From: Musa acuminata AAA Group
Taxonomy: Eukaryota; Streptophyta; Magnoliopsida; Zingiberales; Musaceae
Direction of reading: 5' to 3'
DNA length: 64,000 nucleotides
Assembly (NCBI RefSeq): GCF_036884655.1
Contig: NC_088347.1
Coordinates: forward strand, 16,787,501 to 16,851,500
Below, piece by piece: positions 48,208-57,965 of this stretch. The notes under the pieces were generated by a model that saw only the letters and a list, made by a program, of their open reading frames with translations, did not search any database and was not told where the DNA came from. A program made the translations under genes and the position numbers. Position 1 is the stretch's first letter. Each line of letters starts with the position of its first letter.

Positions 48208-49500
48208 TGTTGAATCTCGAATTTTGATGATAAAATCAATTGATAAATTAATAATATAATCCATATATTGAGAAAAGTGATGCAAGATTAACTACGATCA
48301 TGAAAAAGATAAAATAATTAAAGAAGAATCGAATGTTGGGTTAGAGTCAAAGATCGGGCATTGAGTCGGAAGAATCGGGGGATACACCAAAGGTTCGGAC
48401 GATATGTTGAAAGCTCACTAGGAGTTTGCTAAAAGCTTGCCAGAAGATCACCGGGAGTTCACCGAGAGTTTGCCGAAAGCTGGCTGGAAGATCGCTGGGA
48501 GTGTGCTAGAAGTTTCGTTGGGAGTTTAGATGAACAATTGACGTGCCGAACAACTAGGATTGCTTGCATTGTAATTGTTTAGCCTTAATTATCATAGTTA
48601 TGGTTTCAATTTTATTTAGTTTTGAAAAAAATCGTACTAACTCAAATAGGAGCCAACTAGGCTCAAATCAAGGCTGAATTGGGCTAAATGGATGGCCCAT
48701 TCAGTGACCCAGAGCCATGTCAAGCCGTGGTACTACTAGGGCCAGTGGTGGAACCGCTTTAGGCTCGACCTCCCAAAGAGTCTGGGTGGTGGTACCATCG
48801 ATAGTTAATGTTGTCAGGTGATGGTATCATCGACAATTAATGTTGTTAGATGGTAGTACTGCTAGAGCCCAATCATACCGCCTAGACTGGGCGGTGGTAT
48901 CACCTAGTGTCAGTTTGCAAGCGGTAGTATCGCCTAGTACTAGTAGTAGTATCATTAGTACCCTAAAAACCTAGGATGAGAGTAAATTTGAATCCATTTA
49001 GGTTCTATAAAGACCCCAGCTATTCTTGTTTGAAGTAGCAAGAAAAAAAAGCAGAAAGGGGTTATTCTTCTAAGTGGAAAAAGTGCTAAGTATCCTCATC
49101 CTCTTTAACTTTCGGGCTTAGTCTAAGAGAGGTGTGAGGCTTGTAAAGGTTGTATCCTAAACCTATGAAAAGGAGAAAGAGTTATAACAGGGTAGTTAAT
49201 CTTCGCTCGTTGAAAGAAGATCGTTAGTGAACGTCGGTGGCCTCGACAGAATAGGAATCAGGAGTGGACATAGGTCGTGACAACCAAACCATTATAAAAC
49301 TTAATTTGTATTTCTATTATGCTTTTTATTCACATTGCTAACTGATTTACTTACTTACTACACTCATTACTCTTACAAACGTTTACAAGTTAAACATCTT
49401 TCCGATACAAGCTTTATCGAATGAAAATTTTGAATCATTGGAAGTTTTTACAAAAGCACTAATTCACCACCCCTCTCTTTGTATTGATTTGGTCCTAATA
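48208..49500 (+). repeat. 5' LTR of SIRE element B
   Basis: 1,293 bp, TGTTGAATC...CCTAATA, same subfamily as 38660-39945 and 59528-60066. It has a run of GAGTTTGC/GAAAGCTTGCC words near 48410-48530 and GGTGGTACCA-type blocks near 48720-48960. Confidence 0.88.
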
Positions 49501-49554
49501 GTTGGTATCAGAGCTAAGATTTTTCTCGTTTGGTTTAACACCCAAGAGAAATAG

Positions 49555-51046
49555 TTTTTACCGGTAATCAAAAGGGTCACTCTATCATTCGTCCTCCTAT
49601 GTTTAATAAGATGGACTACACATATTGGAAAACACATATAAGAGTTTTATTACTTTCTATGGATTTAAATTTATGGAGTATTATTGAAAATAACTTTCAA
49701 AAACCCTCTAGACCAATGAACGAATGGATTGATCTATAGAAGAAAATATTTTATTTAAATGCTAGAACTATGAACGCTCTATTTTGCACCTTAGACAAAA
49801 GTGAGTTTAATCATATTTCTTTATGCAAAATTGCATATAAGATTTGACATACACTAGAAGTAACTCATGAAAGCATGAATAAAGTAAAAGAATATAAGAT
49901 AAATCTTTTGATACATGATTTTGAATTGTTTTGAATGAAGCCAAGTGAAAATATTATTGACATGTACACCCATTTTACGGATGTTGTCAATGGTTTAAAA
50001 GCTCTTGACAAATATTTTTCTAATCTTGAACTAGTAAATAAGATTCTAAGCTCTCTTCCAAATTGGGATCCAAAAGTAATTGTAATATAAGAGACAAAGA
50101 ACTTAAATACTTTTTCACAAGAAGAACTCATTGGTTCATTGATGACATATGAAATGACATGCAAGGCATATAATAAACATGATAAACATGAGAACAACCT
50201 TCTAAATAACATAAAGTATTTGACACTTAGAATAAAAGAAAATCACTTGGGTAAAAGTTCAAGTGATGATGACATAAAACTTTTGACAAGAAAATTCATA
50301 AAATAAGAATATAAAAATGAACTTAAAAAGAACACAATAACTTGCTATGAATGCAAAAGACCAAGGCACTTCAAAAATAAATGTTCCTACATAAAGAAGA
50401 AGCTACCAAAGAAGAAGAATGATGAGAAGCCAACCAACAAAGACAAATTTATAAATTACGCTCTAATAACACTCAATAACGAAGTAAGTAACTCAAACGA
50501 ATCTCATTTAGCTTATAATGATTTATACTTTTAATAATTTATATGATGAATGTAAGCTAGTTAATTAAAGGTATAAACTATTAAAAAAGGATCATACTTC
50601 TTTTGTTAGTGAATTTGAAAAATTAAAAATTGAGCATAATGATTGTATGTTAGCTCTTTGCACTAAGTGTGAAAAGTCATATTCACTTAAAAAAAATTAT
50701 TTTACTATAAAAAAATATTAAAAAAATTAAAATATGTAACAAATCTTTAAACATGATCATTGCTAATAAGGGTCATGTTCATAGAAAGGAAGGAATTAAT
50801 TTTATGAGTAACACTCAACAAAAGTCAATTATCTTCATTAAAGGACCCACTTTACATATTTCACTCGGAAATAAATATAATTTTTGTAGTAGATATGATC
50901 ATTTTGTATATAAATGTTCATTTAAAAAGTATGACTCATGTAAATTAGTTTGGGTTCTTCAAGGAATCATGAATAACTTAATGCCAAAAGCTAAGAATGA
51001 TAGATCAAACTACGAGGGGCCCAAAGCTAAATGGGTACCTAGAACA
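49555..51046 (+). pseudogene. gag of SIRE element B, 5' and middle part
   Basis: Follows the first SIRE gag (15672-17255) along its length with many stops. The N-terminal copia gag domain is near 49600-49830. The first knuckle (CYECKRPRHFKNKC, near 50343) has Arg where Gly usually precedes His. The second (CSRYDHFVYKC, near 50886) is decayed. The last readable frame, 50753-51052, ends KWVPRT at the insertion point. Confidence 0.82.
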
Positions 51047-52544
51047 TGCTAGTCATAGGTGCCCAACAAACCAATCACGTGAGTGATGGCACGTGTGACT
51101 TGATACAGAATCTTTTTGCTTATTATATTTTGGCATATATCACTTTATAACTATTGCATAAATGCATACATATATTGTGATGTCCTTGGATTTGTGCAAT
51201 GTGAATCGGATCGTGATAAGATCATGATAATGAGATCGATTCACCTTTAAACACATATCCTAAATAATCCCGGTCATAGGTTACTCGAGAGGGACATCGT
51301 GATAACCGGATAGACTGGTGTGCTGTATACCCGTCCATATGATGGATGCAGCTGGTCTCATAGCTGCTCGTGTAGGGACACTAGGGATACAGTACAGGTG
51401 CTCATTGGAGAATGAGTTCACTGATTGATCCGCTTACGGAATGCTGGATGGTTGATGATGCCTTATTGTCAGACAGCGATTCCGTAGTCCTAGTGGTGTA
51501 TCTGGTCCTTAGACTTGAGACACCAAGGATGTCCTGTATGAGTGCTCCACTCTTTGATACCAGACTTATAGGTTTGGCTGTCCCAGATCTAGTACAGCTG
51601 GTCATTGGGAGTGGTAGTCGACCTTACGAGGGCTATTGAGTGTCGATAGAGGATCATCCACTCTCGGCGTCATGAGAGGAATATCCCATGTGTTCTTGCT
51701 CAGACAAATCCCTGGCTAGGGTCATTCGGGTTGAGAGAGAAAGAGTTCTCCAAGAGAATCCGATTAGAGCGAGACTTGAGTAGAAACCGTATGGGTCTGA
51801 TAGCACCATGCTCAATATACGGTCTCTGGGATATTAGATGGATGAGGGACTATAGGTACACGGTAACTGAGGACAGACAGGTCCAATGGATTGGATTCCC
51901 CTGTATCGTCTAGGGACTACGGCGTAGTGGCCTAGTACTTCCGTAGTCGATGAGTCAAGTGAATTATTACAGAGATAATAATTCACTGAGTTAGAAGGAG
52001 TTCTGACAGGTATGACTCACGGCCAGCTCGATATTGGGCCTAGAGGGTCACACACATATGGTAGGCATTGCGATGAGTAGAGGTTCGGATATGAGATATC
52101 CGATGGAGCCCTTGTCTTATTGGATGCAGATCCAATACCCACTAGGGGAGGGCCCATTAGGGTTTGACAGGGGACCTCTATAAATAGGAGGGATTCAGAG
52201 CCTCATAGGCTAGAGCCTTTGCTTGCCTTTCCTATTCTCCTCTTCCTCTCCACCTCAGATCAGGCTTGGAGTTTTTGAGGAGCGTCGTCGTAACCCTACT
52301 GTGTGGATCACCGCTAGAGAGGAGGACGCTTGACCTCCTTCACCCTCTCCTAAGGATCTGCATGGAAACAGGGATATACGATCTCCCTAGGTAACACAAT
52401 CTACTATATACACAATTTTATGTTTCGCAGAATTTTACGCACCAATCTTCGCACGACGACGAACATCTTTTTGGGAATCGGGGATTTTGTTTTCTTGTTC
52501 TTCCGCTGTGCATGTGATGTCGCCCCCCCCATGATTTCCCAACA
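51047..52544 (+). repeat. 5' LTR of the nested copia element
   Basis: 1,498 bp, TGCTAGTCATAGG...TTCCCAACA. TCTATAAATAGGAGG near 52180 is a clear TATA region, about 360 bp from the LTR end. Confidence 0.95.
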
Positions 52545-52886
52545 GTGTTATCAGAGCCAGGTTGTTCGTGCGAATGATTGATTTTGAACTGCGTGTGTTG
52601 TGTTTAGGAAGAATTTTGACGTCAAAATCGTTGACGCAAAAGCGAGAAAGGGCAGCAACAGTTGCTGCCCTCGATCTGCGTACGTGAAGCGCAGCCGAAG
52701 ACGGGCAGCACAGGGGCTGCGTCTGTAGTAGCTGGCCGACGCTCTGCTTGCAGCAGGCTTGCTGTCGGCGGGGCTGGCAGCCCACGGGCAGAGGTGCCGC
52801 AGGGCAACGGCGCGAGCCGCCGCAAGGAAGCAGCTCCTACCGCCGCAGGGTAGCGGCACCTGCCACCGCTGCTCCCGCGGGCGAAA

Positions 52887-52909
52887 CCCCCCCCCCCCCC
52901 CCCCCCCCC
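52887..52909. repeat. Run of 23 C
   Basis: Homopolymer C run within the GC-rich part of the copia leader. On the minus strand it is a G23 run. Its exact length in the molecule may be an assembly or sequencing estimate. Confidence 0.9.
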
Positions 52910-53329
52910 ATAGGGGCGGTCGCCTGGCGGGACAGCACCCCCTACGGAGGCAGCGGCGCCCGAAGGGGGCGCCCACCCGCAACGGCAACGCCGCCAGCGG
53001 GCGTGCCGCCTGCAGGCGAGGGCAGTGCCCTCATTCGCCGCACAGGCCGCCGCCGGCAAGGTGGCGGCGGTGGCACCAATGTAGGGGGAAAGGGCATTAG
53101 GGTTTTCTGGGTAAAAGACAGTTTTTCCCCTCGAAATTTGAGAAATTCCAGTTTCTGTCTTTTGTCCAATTTATGAAAATACCCCTATAAATTCAAAAAT
53201 TCCCTACATGTCGCTGATTTCAGAAAATATTAATTAATTAAAAGGTTTAGTTGATTGTTATTTTTATTATTATCGAGTAGTCCTACATGATGATGATTAT
53301 TTATACATGTGATGTATGATGTGTGGACG

Positions 53330-53664
53330 GATGATCATGGACCGTGTTATGTGTGTACTTGTGATTATTATTATTGAGGTCTGCGAGCCTCCAGTATATT
53401 TCTCGTTTATTGTCGGGCCTGCGTGCCTATGATTAAGTTGTAATCACATGAGGAGGCGCAGCGGGAGCGTGGATGTGATAATGGGACCCACGAGACAGAC
53501 GATCGCGATGCATGAAGATGCATCAAGATGTCGACGGAACCGATGAGGACGAGATGGACGATCACAGGGCATGGAGATGCACCGTGGCACACATAGATCT
53601 TGATGTGAGTGATTAGGCCTACTGGCTCGGGCCTAATCACATTAGGTTGTGGTCCATGATCATC
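53330..53664 (+). other. Leader domain closed by a perfect 14 bp long-range inverted repeat
   Basis: GATGATCATGGACC (53330-53343) is the exact complement of GGTCCATGATCATC (53651-53664), 307 nt apart. Inside, next to the closing stem, GTGATTAGGCC / GGCCTAATCAC (53609-53619 / 53630-53640) forms an 11 bp hairpin with a 10-nt loop. Smaller hairpins, for example TGATTA/TAATCA near 53430-53448, also lie inside. Confidence 0.75.
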
Positions 53665-53865
53665 TGGTGTAATTGATTATACACATACTAGATAAGTATA
53701 TATATTTGCATGCGATGTATATATATATTAAATATGTATATGTGTGACATGTCATATTAGGAGACCAAATCTTATAAACATCTCTCGATAATATTAAGTC
53801 GGTAAACGTGAGGCAATTAGATTGACCCACGTGGCCTTCCATCGTTATAAGTATGAACCGATTCC

Positions 53866-53911
53866 CGATGTAGGTTGAGTTGGTCGAGTCCCTCGAGACT
53901 CACCTATATCG
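53866..53911 (+). other. Leader hairpin 1 with 19-nt apical module
   Basis: Stem CGATGTAGGTTGAG (53866-53879) with CTCACCTATATCG (53899-53911), including one wobble pair and one bulged T. The apical module TTGGTCGAGTCCCTCGAGA is 53880-53898, and inside it TCGAG/CTCGA form a second short stem around TCC. Confidence 0.8.
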
Positions 53912-53962
53912 CGATTCGCTATCTTGCTTACGACATAGAGATGTCACCGGTGACCTGAGGGT

Positions 53963-53999
53963 ATGGTATACTTGGTCGAGTCCCTTGAGGGTATATCAT
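53963..53999 (+). other. Leader hairpin 2 with 19-nt apical module
   Basis: Stem ATGGTATAC (53963-53971) with GTATATCAT (53991-53999), one wobble pair. The apical module TTGGTCGAGTCCCTTGAGG is 53972-53990; its single change (CTCGA to CTTGA) turns a G-C pair into G-U and so keeps the inner stem. Confidence 0.8.
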
Positions 54000-54037
54000 C
54001 AAATCATACTCATCTTGTAACGAAAGTGTTGACTTAA

Positions 54038-54083
54038 CCGAGCATCATGGTTGGTCGAGTCCCTCGAGGCCATGGTGATTCGG
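54038..54083 (+). other. Leader hairpin 3 with 19-nt apical module
   Basis: Stem CCGAGCATCATGG (54038-54050) with CCATGGTGATTCGG (54070-54083), 13 pairs including wobbles and one bulged base. The apical module TTGGTCGAGTCCCTCGAGG is 54051-54069. Confidence 0.8.
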
Positions 54084-54144
54084 AGGCCGAACAGGACGGG
54101 AATCACAAGGAGTTGTGACTGGTAAGAGTTGCCTACCTTTTAGG

Positions 54145-54183
54145 CTTAGTGTGATTGGTCGAGTCCCTCGAGGTTACACTAAG
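54145..54183 (+). other. Leader hairpin 4 with 19-nt apical module
   Basis: Stem CTTAGTGTGA (54145-54154) with TTACACTAAG (54174-54183), 10 pairs including one wobble. The apical module TTGGTCGAGTCCCTCGAGG is 54155-54173. The gag ATG is 185 bases downstream. Confidence 0.8.
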
Positions 54184-54368
54184 ACACTGATTGGATCCTG
54201 ATCCCCACTAGAAGTCTGCCGGAGACTTCCGTTTCACGTGCTGAGGGTGTCGCGTGACTCGTTAGTAAAATAGTGGGAGCATATTAAGATAGAAGTCCAT
54301 ATCTTGATAGTTTATTTCTTGCAAAATCTACATGTTATTCATTTCTGCTGCATCTTTATTTTCAGAAA

Positions 54369-55169
54369 ATGTCGCTTTTAAATCCCTTACATGGCATACT
54401 TGATGTCAACCACCTCACTGGTCCAAATTATACGGATTGGCTCCGTAACTTGAGAATTGTTCTCACAGGGGAGAAAATCGTGTATGTCCTTGATTCAGTG
54501 ATGCCTAAGCCCGAAGAAGGGGCAAACGAGGATGAGATCGCTCGCTACGTGAAGTACATTGATAACTCCACTCTTGCTCAGTGCTATATGTTGGGCTCTA
54601 TGACTCCTGAGTTACAAAGACAACATGAAAAGATGGATGCCATATCCATTCTCCTACATGTTCGTAAATTGTTTGAGGAACAGGGAAGGACTCAACGATA
54701 TGAGATATCTAAGAGCCTTTTCCGCACTAGGATGACTGAGGGGACACCGATTCAGAACCATGTCCTAAAGATGATTGAGTGGATAGAGAAACTCACAGGT
54801 CTAGGAATGGTCCTAGAGGATAACTTGTGTGTGGATATTGTGCTTCAGTCCCTACCAGATTCCTTTTCACAGTTCATAATGAATTTTAATATGAACAAGC
54901 TTGAGGTGACTCTCCCAGAGCTCCTCAATATGTTGAGGGAGGCAGAGAGTACTATTAAGAAAGAGAAGCCAGTTCTCTACACTGGTGAGACCAGAAAGAA
55001 AAGGAAAGCAGAAAGGTCCCTTGAGAAGGGAAAGGGCAAGGACAAACTAGGTAAAGCAAAGGTTGCTAAGAAAGACTCAGTAAAGGACAAAGGCCAATGC
55101 TTCCACTGTGGTAAAGATGGGCACTGGAAGAGGAACTATAAAGAGTACCTTGTAGAAAGGGCGAAATAG
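54369..55169 (+). pseudogene. gag of the nested copia element, open frame of 266 codons
   Basis: Uninterrupted frame starting [19 protein letters not shown]. The copia gag (UBN2-type) domain is at residues about 15-200 ([12 protein letters not shown] ... [19 protein letters not shown] ... [15 protein letters not shown]), followed by a Lys-rich linker. A zinc knuckle at about residues 245-258 reads [14 protein letters not shown], with Tyr in place of the last Cys, so RNA binding through the knuckle is probably lost. A stop follows soon after, so the gag-pol frame is broken. In copia elements Gag builds the particle and packages the RNA. Confidence 0.88.
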
Positions 55170-56160
55170 AAGCTTGGAGAAGCTTCAGGTATATTCATGA
55201 TCAATCTCCAATTGGCAGATTTTTGTGATAATGCATTGGTATTGGATACCAATATTGCTTATCACATCTACAATTTATTATAAATTCTAGCAAAGCCGAG
55301 GGGAGATTGACGAGAGGAATATTGCATAAAGGTTTGTTTATGCAAGACACTATTCCATATATCATGAATGTAAGTGTCTAAGAGGAAACGAGATTAGGTG
55401 AACAGTGCATACCTATGGCATTGTAGGCTAGGTCACATCCATGAAAGAAGGATTCAAAAGTTGCTAAATAATGGATATCTAGATCCATTCGACTATGTGT
55501 CATATGCAACTTGCGAGCCTTGCCTTCATGAAAAACTGACCAACTCTCCATTTAATGGAACTAGAGAGAGAGCCACTGAGTTGTTGGAACTCATACATAG
55601 TGATGTATGTGGACCCATGTCAACTCATGCCATTGGAGGTTACTCCTACTTCATTACATTTATTGATGATTTCTCAAGGTATAGATATGTGTACTTAATG
55701 AAGTACAAGTCCGAGGCCTTCGAGAAATTCAGAGAGTATAGGAATGAGGTGGAGAACCAAACTGGAAAGAGTATCAAAACTCTTCGATCAGATCGAGGAG
55801 GTGAGTACTTAAGTACAGAGTTTACTCAGTTCCTCAAGGACCATGGGATATTATCCCAATGGACACCTCCTTATAAACCTCAGCTCAATGGTGTCTTTGG
55901 AAGGAGGAATCGTACGCTATTAGATATGGTACGGTCCATGATGAGTTTCGCTGACCTACCCATCTTATTTTAGGGATATGCCCTAGAGACCACAGCTTAC
56001 CTTCTGAATAGAGTTCCAACTAAGTCGGTAGTGTCTACACTATATGAGATATGGAAAGGGAAGAAGCCTGATCTTAAGGTTGTTAAGATTTAGGGTTGCC
56101 CTGCCCACATTAAAAGACACAACCCCGATAAGTTAGAATCAAGGACAGAGCTATGCAAAT
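55170..56160 (+). pseudogene. Protease remnant and integrase of the nested copia element
   Basis: 55170-55397 is decayed protease: ALVLDTNIAYHI stands where the active LDSG/DTG loop is expected. GAG-pre-integrase and integrase follow (55398-55973): LWHCRLGHIHERRI, CEPCLHEKL, HSDVCGP, FIDDFSRYRY, RSDRGGEYLS. The residue 36 after that last Asp, where the catalytic Glu belongs, is Gly (NGVFGRRNRT). The frame meets TAG at 55971-55973 and another stop near 56090. Confidence 0.9.
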
Positions 56161-56162
56161 TT

Positions 56163-57281
56163 GTGGGACACCCCAAGGAAACTTGTGGGTATTATTTCTA
56201 TCATCTCGAGGATCAAAAGGTCTTTTTAGCTAAGAGAGCAGTGTTCATTGAGAAGGAACACATTCTTGGCCGAGATAGTGGGAGAATGATAGAATTGAGC
56301 GAGGTTGGAGAACCAAGCTCAAGCACCACTCTACAGCCCAAGTCTGTTCAGGTACCTAATACACAATTTTCAACTTTACGCAGGTCTGATAGAGTATCTC
56401 ATCCTCCTGAGAGATATGTGGGACATATTAGAGGAGAGGATGTTGAGGATATTGATCCTCAGACCTACAAGGAGACTATTATGAGTATAGACTCCGGGAA
56501 GTGGCAAGAAGCCATGAATTCTGAGATGGATTCTATGTACTCCAATAAGGTTTGGAACCTAGTTGATGCGCCCGAAGGTATTGTACCCAACGGTTGCAAG
56601 TGGATCTTTAAGAAAAAGATCGGAGTAGATGGAAAGGTAGAGACCTATAAAGCAAGGCTAGTGGCTAACGGGTATCATCAAAGGCAAGGTGTTGACTACG
56701 ACGAAACCTTCTCACCCATAGCAATGCTAAAATCCATCAGAATTCTATTGGCTATTGCAGCACACTATGATTATGAGATCTGGCAGATGGATGTGAAAAC
56801 CGCATTCCTTAACGGGAACCTCGAGGAGGAGGTATATATGATGCAACCTGAGGGATTCGTGTCCAAGAACTGCCCAGATAAGGTGTGTAGGTTGCTTAGA
56901 TCCATTTATGGACTAAAGCAAGCTTCCCGAAGTTGGAACATAAGATTTGATGAGGCAATCAGATTTTATGACTTCGTTAAGAACGAAGATGAGCCTTGTG
57001 TGTACAGGAAGGTAAGTGGGAGCGCTATCACCTTTTTGGTGTTATATGTGGATGACGTCTTCATCATTGGGAATGACGTAGGAATGCTATCCACGGTAAA
57101 GGCTTGGTTATCTAGACACTTCTCCATGAAGGACTTAGGAGAAGCATCCTATATCTTGGGGATTAGAATCTATAGAGATAGATCCAAAAGGATGCTTGGC
57201 TTGTCTCAGTCCAGGTACATAGAAACCATTGTCAAAATTTTTGGCATGGAATATTCCAAGAAAGGGCGAACATGGATATGA
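56163..57281 (+). pseudogene. Reverse transcriptase of the nested copia element, long open frame truncated at its end
   Basis: 373 codons. The start is the end of integrase and linker (RRSDRVSHPPERY). RT follows from about residue 110 (KWQEAMNSEMDSM ... KWIFKKKIGVDGKVETYKARLVANGY ... MDVKTAFLNGNLEEEVYM ... YGLKQASRSWNIRFDEAI). The active box LYVDDVFIIG near 57045 is intact, then LGIRIYRDR and LSQSRYIETI. The frame ends at 57281, where the sequence between RT and RNase H has been lost by a small deletion. The best-preserved pol domain in this window. Confidence 0.9.
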
Positions 57282-57900
57282 TACCTTATGCCTCAGCAAT
57301 AGGGTCTATCATGTATGCCATGCTATGTACTAGGCCTAATATAGCGCTTGCTCTGAGTGTCACGAGCAGGTATCAGGCGCATCCAGGCTTGGAGCACTGG
57401 AAAGCAGTAAAGTGTATCCTTATGTACTTGAGAAGGACTAATGATCTTTTGCTAGTATATGGAGGTAATAGCCTTAAGGTTGAAGGCTACACTGACTCAA
57501 GTTTTCAGTCTGATGTCGATGATAGCAAGTCGAATTCAAGGTATGTGTACACCTTGAATGGAGGAGCAGTATGTTGGAAGAGTTCCAAGCAAGATACCAC
57601 TGCTGACTCGACCACAGAGGCGGAGTACTGCATTAGATGTAGCAAATGAGGGAGTCTGGGTGAAGAAGTTCATCACAGATTTGGGAGTCGTGCCGGGTAG
57701 CGAGGAGCCGACCTCCTTATATTGAGATAATAACGGGGCGATTACTCAAATAAGGGAACCCGGGTCTCATCAGAAGTGTTCTGAGGAGGTTCCAACTTAT
57801 CAGAGAGATCGTAACCCGAGGATATGTAGCAGTGGAAAGAGTTCCATCCGAAGATAACATTGCAGATCCACTGACAAAGCCGTTGTCTCATTTTGTCTTT
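57272..57900 (+). pseudogene. RNase H of the nested copia element, frameshifted at the end
   Basis: IPYASAIGSIMYAMLCTRPNIALALSV, then HWKAVKCILMYLRRT, and the RNase H part GYTDSSFQSDVDDSKSNS ... DSTTEAEY. After a frame change near 57630 the C-terminal part continues in another frame (ANEGVWVKKFITDL near 57640; NIADPLTKPL near 57860). Not functional as read. Confidence 0.87.
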
Positions 57901-57965
57901 GAGCATCATAGGGGTCTGATGGGGATCAGACATATAGGTGATTGGGTTTAGGTCAAGTGGGAGAT

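Larger units (their letters stand above)
52545..54368 (+). promoter_or_regulatory. 5' leader of the copia element, with strong predicted RNA structure
   Basis: 1.8 kb between the LTR and the gag ATG, without a conserved frame. It has a GC-rich first part (52620-53080) with a run of 23 C, a middle domain closed by a 14 bp stem (53330-53664), and four hairpins with a shared apical module (53866-54183) ending about 185 bases before gag. In an element RNA such a leader may hold packaging, dimerisation or translation signals; the function here is unknown. Confidence 0.75.

Noticed and set aside
51412..51639. Small open frame MSSLIDPLTECW..., repeated at 58331-58558
   Set aside because: The two copies are the same LTR position. 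The frame has no known domain and LTRs are not expected to code.
52435..53176. Pro/Ala/Gly-rich open frames on both strands of the copia leader
   Set aside because: High GC gives long open frames by chance on both strands. No domain, and the frames cross the LTR boundary or the C run.
53880..54173. tRNA genes or Pol III B boxes at GGTCGAGTCC
   Set aside because: The word is close to a B box, but no A box, cloverleaf or terminator fits, and the flanking arms form simple hairpins instead.
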